A DNA stretch of 64,000 nucleotides from Galeopsis tetrahit (lineage: Eukaryota > Streptophyta > Magnoliopsida > Lamiales > Lamiaceae), in assembly GCA_963675135.1 (NCBI GenBank), contig OY776129.1, positions 46,140,141 to 46,204,140 on the forward strand, read 5' to 3'. The position numbers were made by a program, and so were the translations under genes. A model generated the notes under the pieces. It was not told where the DNA came from. It ran no database searches and saw nothing but the letters and a program-made list of their open reading frames with translations. Within the stretch, counting starts at the first letter, position 1. Every line of letters starts with the position of its first letter. Positions 1 through 10,796 of the stretch are shown here, piece by piece.

Positions 1-2190
1 CATCGACGAACAGTGTCCAAGGAAGTTCGATTCCCTCGTCCACTTTTTCCGGGAAAGTGAGCTCTACTATGAATTCAGCCAGCACTTGTCCCTTGATTGC
101 CGTTCTAGGTGCATAGGTGAGCCCAAATTGCCCTATTTCCACCGACCATTTCAAAAGTCTTCCAGTGGTATCCGGACGATGCAGTGCTCGTCGGAGTGGA
201 AAGGTTGTGAGGACGACCACCTCGTGGTCGAACAGGTACTGCCTTAATTTTCTGACACTCATGACCAGTGCGTATGCCAATTTTTCCATTGGAGTGTATC
301 TCAACTCCGCATCTCTCAATGTTTGACTTACGTAGTAGATAGGCAGATGTGTGCTCCCCTCAGCTCGGACGAGCACTGAACTGCTCGCACAGTCAGTGGC
401 CGCCAAGTATAGATATAAAATTTCGCCGGGGACTGGCTTAGATAGGATCTTCGGATCCGATAGATATTCTTTTAACTTCTCGAAAGCTTTCTCACACTCA
501 TCGGTCCATTCGAACTTTCCTTTTTTCAGAGCATCGAAAAAAGGTTTGCAACGATCGCCCGTTCGTGCAATAAATCTGTTCAGCGATGCAAGGCATCCTG
601 TTAACCTCTGTACTTCTTTCACGTTCCTTGGGCTTTGCATGTTAATGACTGCTTGAATTTTACTCGGATTCGCCTCGATGCCCCGCTGGCTAACCAAGTG
701 CCCCAGAAATTTTCCTGCGCTAACACCAAAACTGCATTTTTTCGGATTTAACTTCATGTTGTATTCTTTCAGTATATCGAACGTCATGGCGAGGTGGCGT
801 AGGTGATCCTCTTTCCACAATCTTTTGACAACGATGTCGTCGATATAGACCTCCACCATCTCGCCGATGTGTTTCTCAAACATCTTATTTACCAGTCTTT
901 GGTATGTTGCCCCCGCATTTTTCAAACCGAAAGGCATTCTCTTCCAGCTATACATATCGGTGGCCGTCATGAAGGCCGTATGTCGCTGGTCGTCAGGATG
1001 CATCGCTATCTGATGGTAGCCCGCGAAAGCATCCATGAAAGTTAACATCTCGTGCCCCGCTGTGTTGTCTACTAGGTGATCAATGTGGGGCATCGGAAAG
1101 TGATCTTTCGGACAGGCATCGTTTAGATCCGTGAAGTCTATACACAATCTCCACGACCCGGTCGTCTTTTTGACGAGCACTGGATTGGCCAACCACTCGG
1201 GATCAGTTCCAGTTTTCTCGATTAAGTTATTGTCGATCAATTTCTTGACTTCGACCGCCAAAGCCGCATATTTATCAGGCCCAAATTTCCTTCGTTTTTG
1301 GGTGATAGGTCTCCTTGCTAGATCAATATTTAATCTGTGGCAGGCATGATCCGTGGGGATGCCCACCATATCCTCGTGCGACCAGGCGAATGCCCCGATG
1401 TTTTCTTTCAAAAATGCGACCATGTCTGATCGCAAATGTTCTGGTAAATTCGAACCGATGAATACCTCGAGTTCTAGACGAGCTTCGTTTAAATGGATGG
1501 TTTCAAGGTCCTCCGCTGAAGTTGCCCGTTCTTTAGGCTCCTTCCAACGAGGATCCTCGATTCCGAACTCTGGCTCAAAGCCTAACCTAGGCTCTAGATC
1601 TGGAAAGTCTTCTGGAAACTGGTCGTCGGGGAACTGGTCGCCCGAGACTGTCTGCTCGTCGATCTCCATTGGGGTGTGGTCGTCCACTTCCATGAAGGTG
1701 TGCTCGTTCGCCTCCACTTGGTGGTCGTCGGAACTACGACTGCACTCCCCAACTTCAATCTTTCTGTACTTGCTAGGAAGACCCTCCAAGTAATTCATTT
1801 GTTGATTCTGTGTTTGACACTCAATATACTGGCCAATCATAGTACTTTCCTTAGAATGACGCTTTGCAAAACGGACGAGACACTCCCTCGCCCGCGTCTG
1901 ATCGCCCTTGACGGTTATAACTCCCGCCGGGGTCGGAAACTTTACACAGTAATAAAAGGTAGAAACGGCCGCCTTGAACTCGTTGAAGAAAGGTCGGCCG
2001 AGGAAAGCATTGTAGGATGATGGCATATCTACGATCATAAAGTCGAGCTGCCGAGTGTGATGTATTGCTGGCTCTTTTGATGATACCAGCTCCAGGGATA
2101 GTCTGATTTTCCCAATGGGATGGCTGTGCGTATCCCCAAAACCTGTGAGAAGACGCAAGGAGAGAAGGTCGCAAGACAGGATGGAGAACT
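1..2190 (-). CDS. Ty3/gypsy pol fragment, Tat-like, runs off left edge
   Basis: The minus strand reads without a stop from about 2190 to base 2, roughly 730 codons, and continues past the window. In order it shows the end of the protease region (MPSSYNAFLGRP near 2015-2050), a long acidic linker, reverse transcriptase (CIDFTDLNDACPKDHFP near 1110; active site YIDDIVVK near 825-850; KFLGHLVSQRGIEANP near 680) and RNase H. It stops at LPWTLFVDG, where Tat-lineage elements begin their second RNase H. A TAG lies upstream in frame near 2191-2193, and gag, primer site and 5' LTR are absent, so the copy is truncated at its 5' side. It is retrotransposon replication machinery (reverse transcription in virus-like particles), not a host gene. 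Unusually for this window the frame is undamaged. Lineage is inferred from architecture. Confidence 0.9.
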
Positions 2191-2289
2191 AGACAAAGGT
2201 AATTAAATTTGTTAGTTGATTCTCTAAACAAAGAAAAACTTGACATATGTGATGTATTGCAAAAATACCAAAGTTCTGTTTTTATGTTT

Positions 2290-2294
<5 letters not shown>

Positions 2295-2328
<34 letters not shown>
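2295..2328. repeat. TA microsatellite
   Basis: About 17 uninterrupted TA units lie about 100 bases beyond the 5' break of the pol fragment. A second TA/TG-rich stretch follows to about 2382. Such tracts are common deletion and insertion points, but nothing here shows how the break arose. Confidence 0.9.
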
Positions 2329-2332
<4 letters not shown>

Positions 2333-2410
2333 GAGATGAATGTAGTGCGTGTGTGTATATATGTATATATATAATATATATAACCAATGCGAAGAAGATA
2401 TACACAATAT

Positions 2411-2538
2411 ATTTTCAGTTCTGAAGCGGAGCAGAGGAGCTCACATCTCCAGAACTGAGAACTCATCCCCTACAATTTTCAGTTCTGAAGCGGAGCAAAG
2501 GAGCTCACATCTCCAGAACTGAGAACTCATCCCCTTAG
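2411..2538. repeat. 64-bp tandem duplication
   Basis: Two adjacent copies (from 2411 and 2475), differing at very few positions, each with TTTTCAGTTCTGAAGCGGAG and ending CTCATCCCC. Within each copy AGTTCTG and CAGAACT form a short inverted pair around GGAGCTC. Function unknown. Confidence 0.85.
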
Positions 2539-2697
2539 TCGTCTGATTGAGAAGAAGTAGATCTGTTAGAACGGGCTAACGGTGCAGGCCGATCCAAAAC
2601 CCGCCTCAACCCATCATTTTGCGGACTTTGACGGGCCGATCCCTGGCGGGGACGGATTGAAAAACAATCAACCCAACCCAGCCCAAAAACTTTTTCA
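2539..2697. other. GC-rich intergenic scrap
   Basis: Contains GGGCCGATCC, CGGGCTAAC and CAACCCAACCCAGCCC tracts that resemble the G/C-skewed arms of the hAT-type element at 59599-60335. No terminus or duplication could be found and no gene is visible. Confidence 0.3.
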
Positions 2698-2706
2698 TTA
2701 AATATT

Positions 2707-3387
2707 GGGTTAATTGCAAAATAAATCATGACCTTTAGTGTTTTTATCAATTACAACATACCCTTTTTTTCTTTGCAATTCGATACACCACCTTTTTATG
2801 TTTTACAATTTAATGCACCGGTAGATTTTTCGACCAATTTTAGTATGACGTGGCGCCGAAAAGAATGTATGTATGTGATCCCTATAATAAAATTAATACT
2901 GGAAGAATGTGTGTATGTGATCCCTATACACTGGCCAATTTCCGGCCATAAATATGCTTTGTGCGCAATTAGAAAAATATAAAACTAACAGAAAAATAAA
3001 GTTGTGTGTGCTAATGTTGTGTGATTAATGATTATAGAAGAAGTGTGTATGCGATCCTTCGGTAAATAATGCTCCTACATTATTGGACTAAACTAATTAT
3101 TTTCCTAATTGAAAGTTTGAGCGAGAGAGCCATGGAGAAACTAAAAATAATTTCAGATTTTTTTAAAAAAAATCAATTTAAAAAAAAAAATTAATGGTAG
3201 TCTACGTGGCAACAACGTGATGAATTTTGTATTTCCGACGCCACATCATACTAAAATTGGCCGGAAAATCTACCGGTGTATTAAATTGTAAAACTTAAAA
3301 AGGTGGTGTATCGAATTGCAAAGAAAAAAAGGATATGTTGTAATTGATAAAAACATTAAAGGTTGTGATTTATTTTGCAATTAACCC
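2707..3387. mobile_element. MULE-type MITE with about 160-bp inverted repeats
   Basis: The left arm (2707 to about 2864) starts GGGTTAATTGCAAAATAAAT. It is repeated in inverse orientation at about 3230-3387, with a few mismatches. The element is flanked by a perfect 9-bp target duplication TTAAATATT at 2698-2706 and 3388-3396. Long terminal inverted repeats plus a 9-bp duplication are diagnostic of Mutator-like elements. The 365-bp core has no coding potential, so this is a non-autonomous copy needing a transposase elsewhere. The core holds a degenerate repeat, TGTATGTGATCCCTATA. Confidence 0.92.
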
Positions 3388-3396
3388 TTAAATATT

Positions 3397-4140
3397 TATA
3401 TTTTTACATATATTATTATTATATTTTAAACACAATATAAACAATTAATAAAAAAAAACAAAGTTTAGCTCATCAACATACTTCCACGTGACGTTTCAAA
3501 GTAGAAGTCCCATAAAATCTCCCCCCTCCTTTATAGATTTTTTTGCAGTCTTTGCATTCAGAAAGACTATCTTTTTCAATCCCTTTTTTTGTAAAATAAT
3601 TCCAAACATCAGAAAACTATCTAGACTTTAACTTGGAATTTTCTCATAAATTATTAGGAGTATTGTCTAAGTTAATACCGTCCATGACTTTGTTTGTCTA
3701 AAAATCTACAATTAATATGAATAAAGGCTAAATAAATTTTCATGGAAACGTATATACAACGTGTAAAAAAAGAAATTACTAATAAATCAAGGTAGCAATT
3801 TATAAACCAGAATATAAGCATATGTCCAATCAATCCATAAGTGAAATTTAATTAGGGTTGGTCTGCTATGCACATGTTATGCACCCTAGTCCATGTTATG
3901 CACTCGAGTTCGCTAACTGCCTAACTCACAAGCACTCTGAGACCATCAGATCGTCCAGAAGAAAAGAGGAGAAGTAAAAAACGGTTATAAAAAAGCGAGT
4001 GCACCAAATTAGTTTGGTGTGTATGGTGCATACGAGACTTTTCCTTTACCAAGGGATTTCCAAGAAATTAAACTAGGTATTGCTATATCTCATTCATTTT
4101 TGGTGTAGTTCATATCTGAACTTATCCCTGTTGCATCAAA
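3397..4140. other. AT-rich stretch, probably ending in an LTR remnant
   Basis: No gene is visible. Bases 3400-3840 are simple AT-rich sequence. Bases 3860-4040 hold repeated ATGCAC words. The last bases before 4141 end in TTGCATCAAA directly before a primer-binding-like site, so the right end is probably the decayed 3' edge of a Ty3 LTR. No matching second LTR is in the window. Confidence 0.4.
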
Positions 4141-4482
4141 TGGCGCCGTCTGTGGAAAAACCAAGCTGAGGCGTGAGGTTTTTCTTACTTGTATATTCAT
4201 CTTTTTCACAAAAAACGAGTGATGGGTTGTTTTCTGAATCTATCACCAGAAAAGCAATCATGAGAACTTGCATAGTGTGGATGTATCGAGTTTTGAATAT
4301 TTGGTTGTTTTAATCTTATCAAACTAGTTATGGATAACCAAATACCTCGAGATCTTAATGAGGCATTCACGAACGTAGCTACTGTCACTGACAAGACTGC
4401 CGCAGAGAAGACTACAGATTTGGAAGGAGAACCTCTCTCTCCATCCTCCTCTGCCGGACCTACCCTTACTCTGATTGTTTGA
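4141..4482 (+). pseudogene. Tat-type primer site and gag N-terminal remnant
   Basis: TGGCGCCGTCTGTGG at 4141 matches, over 15 bases, the primer-binding region of the complete Tat-1 element at 11527. An ATG at 4330 opens a 50-codon frame (MDNQIPRDLNEAF...) ending in TGA at 4480, where a gag of several hundred codons would be expected. Everything downstream of gag has been replaced by copia sequence, so this is the broken 5' end of a different Tat relative. Non-functional. Confidence 0.6.
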
Positions 4483-4571
4483 CGGTCTTGAAGCAACTCC
4501 AACCCGAATCCTCCGAAACCACGGCCGCTCATTTCCATTCTTGAAGCACCACGTGAGACCTTCACCAAAGG

Positions 4572-5197
4572 ATCTTGCTTCAAATTCTGACCAGAGCTTG
4601 TTTATTAAGAAAATGGAAGCTTGCATATTGTTGCACTATTATACGTGGACGATATGATTATCACAGGGAATGATGAACATGAAGTTACAAAATTGCAAGA
4701 ACAATTGCAGGTACGCTTTGACATGAAAAATCTAGGAGAATTAAATCATTTTCTTGGTTTAGAGGGTGTATTGGTTGTGAATTTTGTAGGATTTTTTTGG
4801 ATTTTCAAAGTCGGGGGGTTTTCAATTCGGATTTTCAAATGTCTATAAAAATTCTGAGGTATTCAATACGGATTTCAAAAAGTCTTTAAAAATCTTTAAG
4901 TATTCAACCGTTTATGGATTTTAATACTCTATGGATTTTGTTGGATTCTCTTTCAAAAATATAAATAAATTTCACTATACAAAATCTCTTCTAAAAATCA
5001 TATATTTCAACGGATTCTCTCAAAAAACTATAAAGACGAAAGATCAAAAGTAGAAATGGCAATATTGACCCGACCCCCACCCTGCGAGCTTTGGGTCAGG
5101 TCAGATCCGCCCGGTATTGAGTATGAGTTGGATTTGGGGTCTTATGTCCGACCCGCGGGTATCCGCCCCGCCCCGCCCCGAATTAATATATAAACTT

Positions 5198-5235
<38 letters not shown>

Positions 5236-6080
5236 TGGTAAAATATTTTATATATATATATATATAATATTAATTTAAAAAAAACACTTCACATTAAAAA
5301 AAAATCTTCGCATCAATACGCGGAGTTTATGAAAATCTATATAAATCAATAAAAAAAAAGTATATTCGGAGTTTATGAAAATCTATATAAATCAATAAAA
5401 AAAGTATATTCCACAGTCTTGTTAAGTATATGAAATCCATATAAATCAATAAAAAAAGTCAGTCAAACTCTGTATGGACTCTATGCATTTTATAAATCCA
5501 CGGACTTTTTAAAGTCCAAAAAAATCAAATAGAATCCCAATTGAATACACCCCCTAGAGTTTAGAGTTGAATAACTTGAATGATGGAATATTTGTGAGTC
5601 AAGAAAATTGTCAAACAGATTTCTTCAAAACTGTAACAAGAAGTTTTCAAATCCACTTGATGTGAATGTAAAATTAAGAAAAGGAGAAGGCTCACTCTTA
5701 GCAGACCCTCGCCCATATCGTGCCTTGGTTGGAAGTCGATCTTATTTATTTAACCATCACAAGACCGGATATTGCTTTCGCTGTGGGTCTTGTAAGTAGA
5801 TTTATGCAATCACCGAGGAAACCAAATCTTCAAGCAACCAAAAGAATTCCGCAATAAGTTAATTATACTGCAGACCTTGGGTTGTTTTACAAAAAAGGTG
5901 CCGATGTGTCACTGTTTGGTTTTGCAGATGCCGACTTAGGAGGAGATTTGGATGATCGAAAGTCTACATCGGGTATGTTTTCTTTTGTGGCCCAACACGT
6001 ATTGCCTGGGGCAGTAAGAAGCAAGATTCAGTTTCACTCTCAACTACGTCTTGGGCTAGTGAAATTTATTCACTAGCTAA
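4572..6080 (+). pseudogene. Ty1/copia pol fragment, interrupted
   Basis: Two pieces of one copia reverse transcriptase/RNase H frame. The first (about 4572-4763) has LLYVDDMIITGND and FDMKNLGELNHFLGLE, the classic copia active-site and following motifs, with a one-base shift near 4620. The second (about 5559-6080) continues with GIFVSQ, LLADPRPYRALVGS, RPDIAFAVGLVSRFMQSP (after a frameshift near 5745) and the RNase H motif GFADADLGGDLDDRKSTSG. The normally invariant Trp of ADADWGGD is Leu here. A 795-bp MITE sits between the pieces. Several frame breaks make it dead. gag, integrase and LTRs are missing. Confidence 0.88.
4764..5558. mobile_element. hAT-like MITE inserted in copia pol
   Basis: GGGTGTATTGGTTGTG at 4764 and its inverse (…TTGAATACACCCCC near 5541-5554) form degenerate terminal inverted repeats. 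The host copia frame resumes cleanly afterwards, and GTTTAGA occurs on both sides (4757-4763 and 5559-5565). Eight bases match with one mismatch, consistent with a hAT-type 8-bp duplication. The interior has a GC-skewed block (about 5060-5180, with CCCGCCCCGCCCCG), a TA microsatellite (about 5207-5232) and 40-60 bp direct repeats of TTTATGAAAATCTATATAAA. It has no coding capacity. Exact ends are uncertain by a few bases. Confidence 0.65.
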
Positions 6081-6127
6081 TTTTAATAGTCCCCTTCCAG
6101 TTCCAGGAACATCACAACGAGGAATGG

Positions 6128-6245
6128 AAAACAGTTTAGTTCAAGACTCTTTGACATTATACTCTTTCATTGTTACTATAAATATATCTCTTTAACTCAT
6201 CCACGCCTGATCTTGGGTTAAACTTGCAGCGAATCGCCAAGACCT
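6128..6245 (-). pseudogene. rearranged fragment of the neighbouring F-box gene
   Basis: Two short blocks copy separate parts of the F-box gene that starts at 6798. Bases about 6128-6170 match 7026-7064 (GACTCTTTGACATTATACTC is identical). Bases about 6178-6243 match 7351-7405 (TCTTTAACTCATCCACGC, then GCGAATCGCCA). The roughly 285 bp between these blocks in the gene are missing, and a GGGTTAAACTTGCA filler is added. It encodes nothing. It shows a local duplication followed by deletion, or a template-switch repair event. Confidence 0.75.
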
Positions 6246-6797
6246 TCTCAGTAAAAAAATGAATATCAAGCTCGATTATATGTTATGAGTTTATAAATTA
6301 ATTCATTAAATATTTCCTCTGTATACATACTTATCATCTCTTCTGTCTGTTAGATATGTATACTTTCGTCTCATATTAACAACATGTATTATATTGGAAA
6401 TAACCAAATCATTGTCCTCAGCAGGAGTCTAGTATCTACATCAAGCCTACTAGCAAACAATCAGATCTACCCTTGGAACACGTTCTTAAAGTCATATAAT
6501 TGAGAGAACATTTTTTTCTTAATTTTTTAATCAATAAATTAACAACATTGAATTACAATAGTGAAATGTTTAAACAGAGAAGATAATACTTTTGTTATAG
6601 AACCAATAATAATAAACTCATAATATAAGTAATATAACTATAGAATTAAGGTAACTAAACAATATGAGAAAGGGAATAATCAAAGTACAATGGCTTTTCT
6701 TTTTCATTTTTTTCTAAGAAACAATCACGGTTAATCAAAGTAATGACACAAAAACCATACCTTTTCTGCAAGCAATATAAATCCATGGCATTTGTCC
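6246..6797. other. AT-rich 3' flank of the F-box gene
   Basis: No gene or repeat terminus seen. The sequence next to 6798 presumably contains the 3' untranslated region and polyadenylation signals of the F-box gene, which cannot be placed without transcripts. Confidence 0.4.
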
Positions 6798-7919
6798 TCA
6801 AAGTGTAACCAAACTTTCAACATGGAGAGTGGCTGCGGTGAAACAACCGGGCAGATTAGTTACTATCTGAGGGCGCCATTTAACTCTGTCATCTTTTGGA
6901 TTGTAAACTACAAATAGGTTCCCCCAGACCACCAAGACTTCACCATTAGGCAGCATTACCAAAGGCTCCGAGAAAAGAGGCTGTTGTACACGTCTATTAT
7001 ATCCCTTAAAATAAAGAGGAAAAGAAAACAATTTAGTCCACGACTCTTTGACATTATACTCTTTCATTACCCAGACATCGCAACTGTCCCAATTGTTGCT
7101 AAAAACACAAAGGCTTCCTCCCAACACTCCCAAGCTATTGTCAACCACACAATTTCCATAATTCGGTTCCTCTACTACACCAAACATCCCATCCGTTGAA
7201 TCAACAGAAATAATTATTTTTTCATCTGCAGCATCCCAATCAGGCCTTATCATAAAGTGAAACTTCCTGCTTGCATAAAACCCCAAGTTATCCCCCAAGA
7301 AAAAACCAGGCCTGTCACCCTTAACCTTCTTCCAAGAATCAGCATTCCTACTATAAATATAAGTCTTTAACTCATCCACGCGTGATCTCTTGCGAATCGC
7401 CACAACCTTGTAATCATCACCACACTTATGAAAACCAAAACCACACTCTTCAGGATTTATCTTCACAGAAAGCGGAGGCAATTTCTTTGATGTTCTCATA
7501 CTAGGGTTCCATAAAAAGATATGACTTTCATCTATGATTAGGCATATTATCCCATTACAAGAACCCACTACTACTTGATCATTCATACATGGGTCTTTCC
7601 AAGGAAAATCAATTTCAGATGCAACCGTTTTATGTTCAAGAAACGAATGAAGTGAGATGTGTTTGAGCTCATAAGTGCGGTTATGATAGGGGGTTTGATG
7701 ATTTCGGATATTGGTAAACATGATTCTAGGGTTGTTGCCTGAGTAATTGAAGTGCTTTTTTATGAATTGGGGACTTAAAATTAAGGAAAGCCATGATTTT
7801 GAAACACACCTGAATCTGTTTAGCGATTTCACGGGGAGTCTTTTGAGTATTTCTTCAATGATTTCTTCAGGAAGAGATCCAATGATATTCTTGAAATCCA
7901 AATTTGTTTTGTCTTCCAT
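6798..7919 (-). CDS. F-box protein with FBA (F-box associated) domain
   Basis: A single-exon frame of 373 codons on the minus strand from ATG at 7919 to TGA at 6798. Residues about 12-55 form an F-box (LPEEIIEEILKRLPVKSLNR then FRCVSKSW), which in this family binds SKP1 in an SCF ubiquitin ligase. The rest looks like the FBA_1 / F-box-kelch type, with GSCNGIICL near 118, LWNPSMR near 138 and FGFHKCGDDYKVVAI near 160. That domain chooses the target protein, so the target is unknown. Length and intronless form are usual for the CPR1/At3g23880-like group. The next in-frame upstream codons lack an ATG that would extend the F-box naturally, so this start is preferred. The only clear intact host gene in the window. 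Neighbours are all transposons, and a scrap of it lies at 6128-6245. Confidence 0.93.
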   Translation of the reverse strand: MEDKTNLDFKNIIGSLPEEIIEEILKRLPVKSLNRFRCVSKSWLSLILSPQFIKKHFNYSGNNPRIMFTNIRNHQTPYHNRTYELKHISLHSFLEHKTVASEIDFPWKDPCMNDQVVVGSCNGIICLIIDESHIFLWNPSMRTSKKLPPLSVKINPEECGFGFHKCGDDYKVVAIRKRSRVDELKTYIYSRNADSWKKVKGDRPGFFLGDNLGFYASRKFHFMIRPDWDAADEKIIISVDSTDGMFGVVEEPNYGNCVVDNSLGVLGGSLCVFSNNWDSCDVWVMKEYNVKESWTKLFSFPLYFKGYNRRVQQPLFSEPLVMLPNGEVLVVWGNLFVVYNPKDDRVKWRPQIVTNLPGCFTAATLHVESLVTL

Positions 7920-8046
7920 TTTCGAATGAAGAGAGAATAATTTCTCAGCTTAATTCGAAATCCGCCCAATTCGTATACCTAGGTATTTTTTTCTGAAATT
8001 ATGAGCACCGAGAACGAGAGAAGAGAAAGATGCGTCTCCTTTTTTG

Positions 8047-8052
8047 TTTATA
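8047..8052 (-). promoter_or_regulatory. possible TATA box of the F-box gene
   Basis: On the minus strand CCTATAAAC lies about 130 bases upstream of the F-box ATG, followed by a purine-rich leader. The position is right for a plant core promoter, but TATA-like words are common in this AT-rich DNA. Confidence 0.35.
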
Positions 8053-8283
8053 GGAGTACTTGAGTAGAATTAATTTAAAGTTTTTAAATGGGAAAATATC
8101 AATTTTGGTAACTCAGTTTTACCTCTTTTCATATTTGATTAGTTACTATCAAAATTGGTCGCCCAGTTATTATATTCTATTAAAATTGATCACTCTGTTA
8201 GTCAATCTGTCATTGACTAACGGAGAAGAGTTTTGAGCCGTTAAATTTCTCAAAACCTAATGTTAAAAAAATTTCATGAACTA

Positions 8284-8505
8284 CTCCCTCCGTCCGAGCT
8301 TCCCATTTTACCATTTTGGTCCGTCCGTCTATAAGCTTCTCATACTTTTTTTTTTTTTTTTAAGTATTTTTTCTTACACTTCACTTTATATCTTACTTTT
8401 TCTCTCTATCTCTCTCCTCTCTCAATCAAATAGTCTATTATTTAATCACTTTTCTTAATCTCTGTGCCAAAAAGTAACGTGAAACTTATAGGCGGACGGA
8501 GGGAG
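8284..8505. mobile_element. Stowaway-type MITE
   Basis: Starts CTCCCTCCGTCCG, ends CGGACGGAGGGAG, and is flanked by TA on both sides (8282-8283 and 8506-8507), as expected for Tc1/mariner-type insertion. It is 222 bp and non-coding. The internal sequence, including CTTCACTTTATATCTTACTTTTTC, is shared in inverse orientation with the MITE at 58873-59105, so the two belong to one family. Confidence 0.93.
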
Positions 8506-9537
8506 TAATTTAGAAAAAATTTTACAATTAATCTTCACCACAAATTATGCTCCAATAATTATAAATAGGGAAATGAATTGAAATAAGTTTATATCTCCAA
8601 TTATTATACAAATTCAATATGAAACCAAGAAGGGAATGACTTATGTGAAAATAAGTTATGTGTAATTATATGCAAATCAAGTGAATAAGGAAAACAAATA
8701 TACAATTTACACATAATTACACATAAACTATTTGCACAAAAGTTTTGCGATGACTTATGTGTAATTATGTGCAAATCAAGCAAATAAGGAAAAGACTTCA
8801 AAAAAAAAAAAGAGCAAATAAGGAAAACAAATATATAAAATATCGGTAAATTAAATCCGCGGGTAACCCGGGCCCAAAATTCAAAGCCCGCAAAATTAAG
8901 GTAACATTATTATGTATATAAGGCAAATTAAATAAAAAACTATAGGTATGTCCTAGTGGTAAAAGTTTATCCATTGTATAAAGTGGTTGCAGGCTCGACA
9001 CTAACCCTCTCCCTCCGTCCGCCTATAAGATGCATGAGAAAGAAGTAAAGCAACAAAATAAAAATTATTTAACTCAATTATGAATTTCATTTTTGTGTAA
9101 AATAAAAAGTAAAGCAACAAAAATGAATTCATAATTGAGTTAAATAATTATTAAAAAGTTACTGAAAACTCACGTTCTAGAAGATGCATGAGAAAGAATT
9201 CTCATTATCTATAAAATAAAAAGTAAACCAATAACATGGTTTGATTGAATCACGTTCTACAATATGCATCCGAACTTATAAATATAATGTACTAGAAGAT
9301 GCATGAAAAAGAATTCTCATTATCTATAAAATAAAAAGTAAACCAACCAACAATCATTATAAATATTGGTAATTTTTGCACTCATTCTATGCCTCTGACA
9401 CTCTGCAAATAATTTTCTGACACTCTGCAAATAATCCTCAGATTCCAGTCACACACCCATCTGTTTACTCAGTTCACCCTCAATAAACTCGCACCCACAT
9501 ATTTTTTTAGTTCACCCAATAATGATTTGCACCCTCT
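8506..9537. repeat. AT-rich block with internal repeats
   Basis: No gene. GACTTATGTGTAATTATGTGCAAATCAAG recurs three times in 8630-8790, once inverted as TTACACATAATTACACATAA. A perfect 24-bp inverted pair lies at 9063-9086 and 9126-9149 (TTATTTAACTCAATTATGAA). AGAAGATGCATGAGAAAGAA plus following sequence recurs near 9180 and 9297. CTCCCTCCGTCCGCCTATAA at 9011 is a Stowaway-like left terminus whose right end I could not find. Confidence 0.6.
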
Positions 9538-9880
9538 AATTTCAATTTCGATTTTTTATTTATATTTTATTTGCACCCACTAATTTAATGAGTTCACCTC
9601 CTAATCATATTTTTACAACAGTTATCTACACCCGCTCATTTTATGAGTTCACCCCCAAATTATTATCTGCACTCGCACATTTTATGAGTTCACCCCAAAA
9701 TATTTTTAGAAAAATAATCACATTTAAAAGAATATATTATCCTTTTATTAATGTACACAAAATATAATAAAATAAACTCTAAAAAATCGATTCACCACCA
9801 AGTCACCCATATTTTAAAAAAAAATCGTAAAAATATAATTAATAAAAAAAATCGAAATTAGCCATAAATCTCGATTTTTT
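9538..9880 (+). repeat. left arm of a large foldback repeat (GAGTTCACCC family)
   Basis: Several roughly 55-bp units of the type ATCTGCACCCGCTCATTTTATGAGTTCACCCC are followed by TATTATCCTTTTATTAATGTACAC and CACCACCAAGTCACCCATATTTT. The same order occurs inverted at about 22890-23545, and partly again at 60410-61290. The two arms enclose a GC-rich segment and the Tat-1 insertion. Terminal sequences and target duplication could not be identified, so the superfamily is open. Long inverted arms suggest a MULE or foldback element. Confidence 0.65.
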
Positions 9881-10059
9881 ACTTTTTAATTTTCCTTTCC
9901 CCTACTCTTTTTCTATTTTTAATTTTTTTTTTCCAAATTTTTTATTTCTTCATTTTTTTTTCCTTTTCCTTTTTTATTTTAAATTTTCCTACATTTCTTT
10001 TACATTTTTTGCATGTGTATTTTTTAAATTTTAATACAATATAATATTATAGGCATGAT

Positions 10060-10796
10060 TTTATTATAGACGATCGGCAGTGCACTTGAATTTCAATTTT
10101 AATTTGATGAGTAAAGGACCTGCCGAAAATTCATGCTGATCGGCGGGTGACCCAACCACCACCATGCCCGACCACCCCCTTGACGGCGACGGCGGCGCTT
10201 CCGTCCCGGCCGCTGAAGCCCAAGACCCATATTCGAATCGCAATCGCAATTCTTCACTTCCATGACAATCGACATCATCTTCCATCTCGGCAACGATCCA
10301 TGGCGGCCGAAATTCTCTTCTCATTTCGACCACCGACGCGACTGCTTCGATCAATCTCCCTTGTGTTCGCGATCTAGGAGCTTCTTCGGCATCAATGGCT
10401 CTCGCCTGCAACACTCGGATCGACGCCGCCTCTCTCTTGTCGTTCATCTTTGCCTAAATTGAAGCTATATTGCTTTGTTCGTCTTCTTCATCATGCTACT
10501 GTGCATCCTCTTCCTCCGGCTGACGGCAGCCCGACGGAGGAATGTGAGTATGTTGCCGATGGATCTCTAACCGGCCGACACTCAAAGCCGGTGACCTTGC
10601 TGATGAAATCTCAAACGACGACTGCTGGCCTAGGGTGCCCTCCCATTGGGCTAGGGTTCCCTTCAATTGGGTTTGGTAATGTGCACCCCCTATTTTCTTC
10701 AGTACACCCCGATTTGCACTCCCTCCACTTTTTTTTTTATGGTACTATTAGTTATTGGTACTGGTATTACTATTTATTGATTGTAGTATTACTATT
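10060..10796. other. GC-rich, possibly captured sequence between the foldback arms
   Basis: Bases 10140-10670 differ sharply in composition from the flanks (CGACGGCGGCG, CCGGCCGCTGAAGCCCAAG). They contain short open stretches on both strands, none longer than about 127 codons and none recognisable. Such GC-rich islands inside inverted-repeat elements are often captured gene pieces. That is inference only. Bases 10740-10796 begin the GGTATTAC repeat that resumes after Tat-1 at 22122. Confidence 0.4.

Noticed and set aside
117..2020. Series of plus-strand frames of 60-146 codons
   Set aside because: All are shadows on the opposite strand of the open retrotransposon pol fragment.
1851..2405. 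184-codon minus-strand frame
   Set aside because: It overlaps the true pol frame in another phase and runs through the TA microsatellite into simple sequence; no domain.
8936..9005. tRNA or SINE-like words (CCTAGTGGTAAAAG ... GGTTGCAGGCTCGACAC)
   Set aside because: Box spacing is plausible but the B-box is poor, no duplication was found and no fold is convincing.
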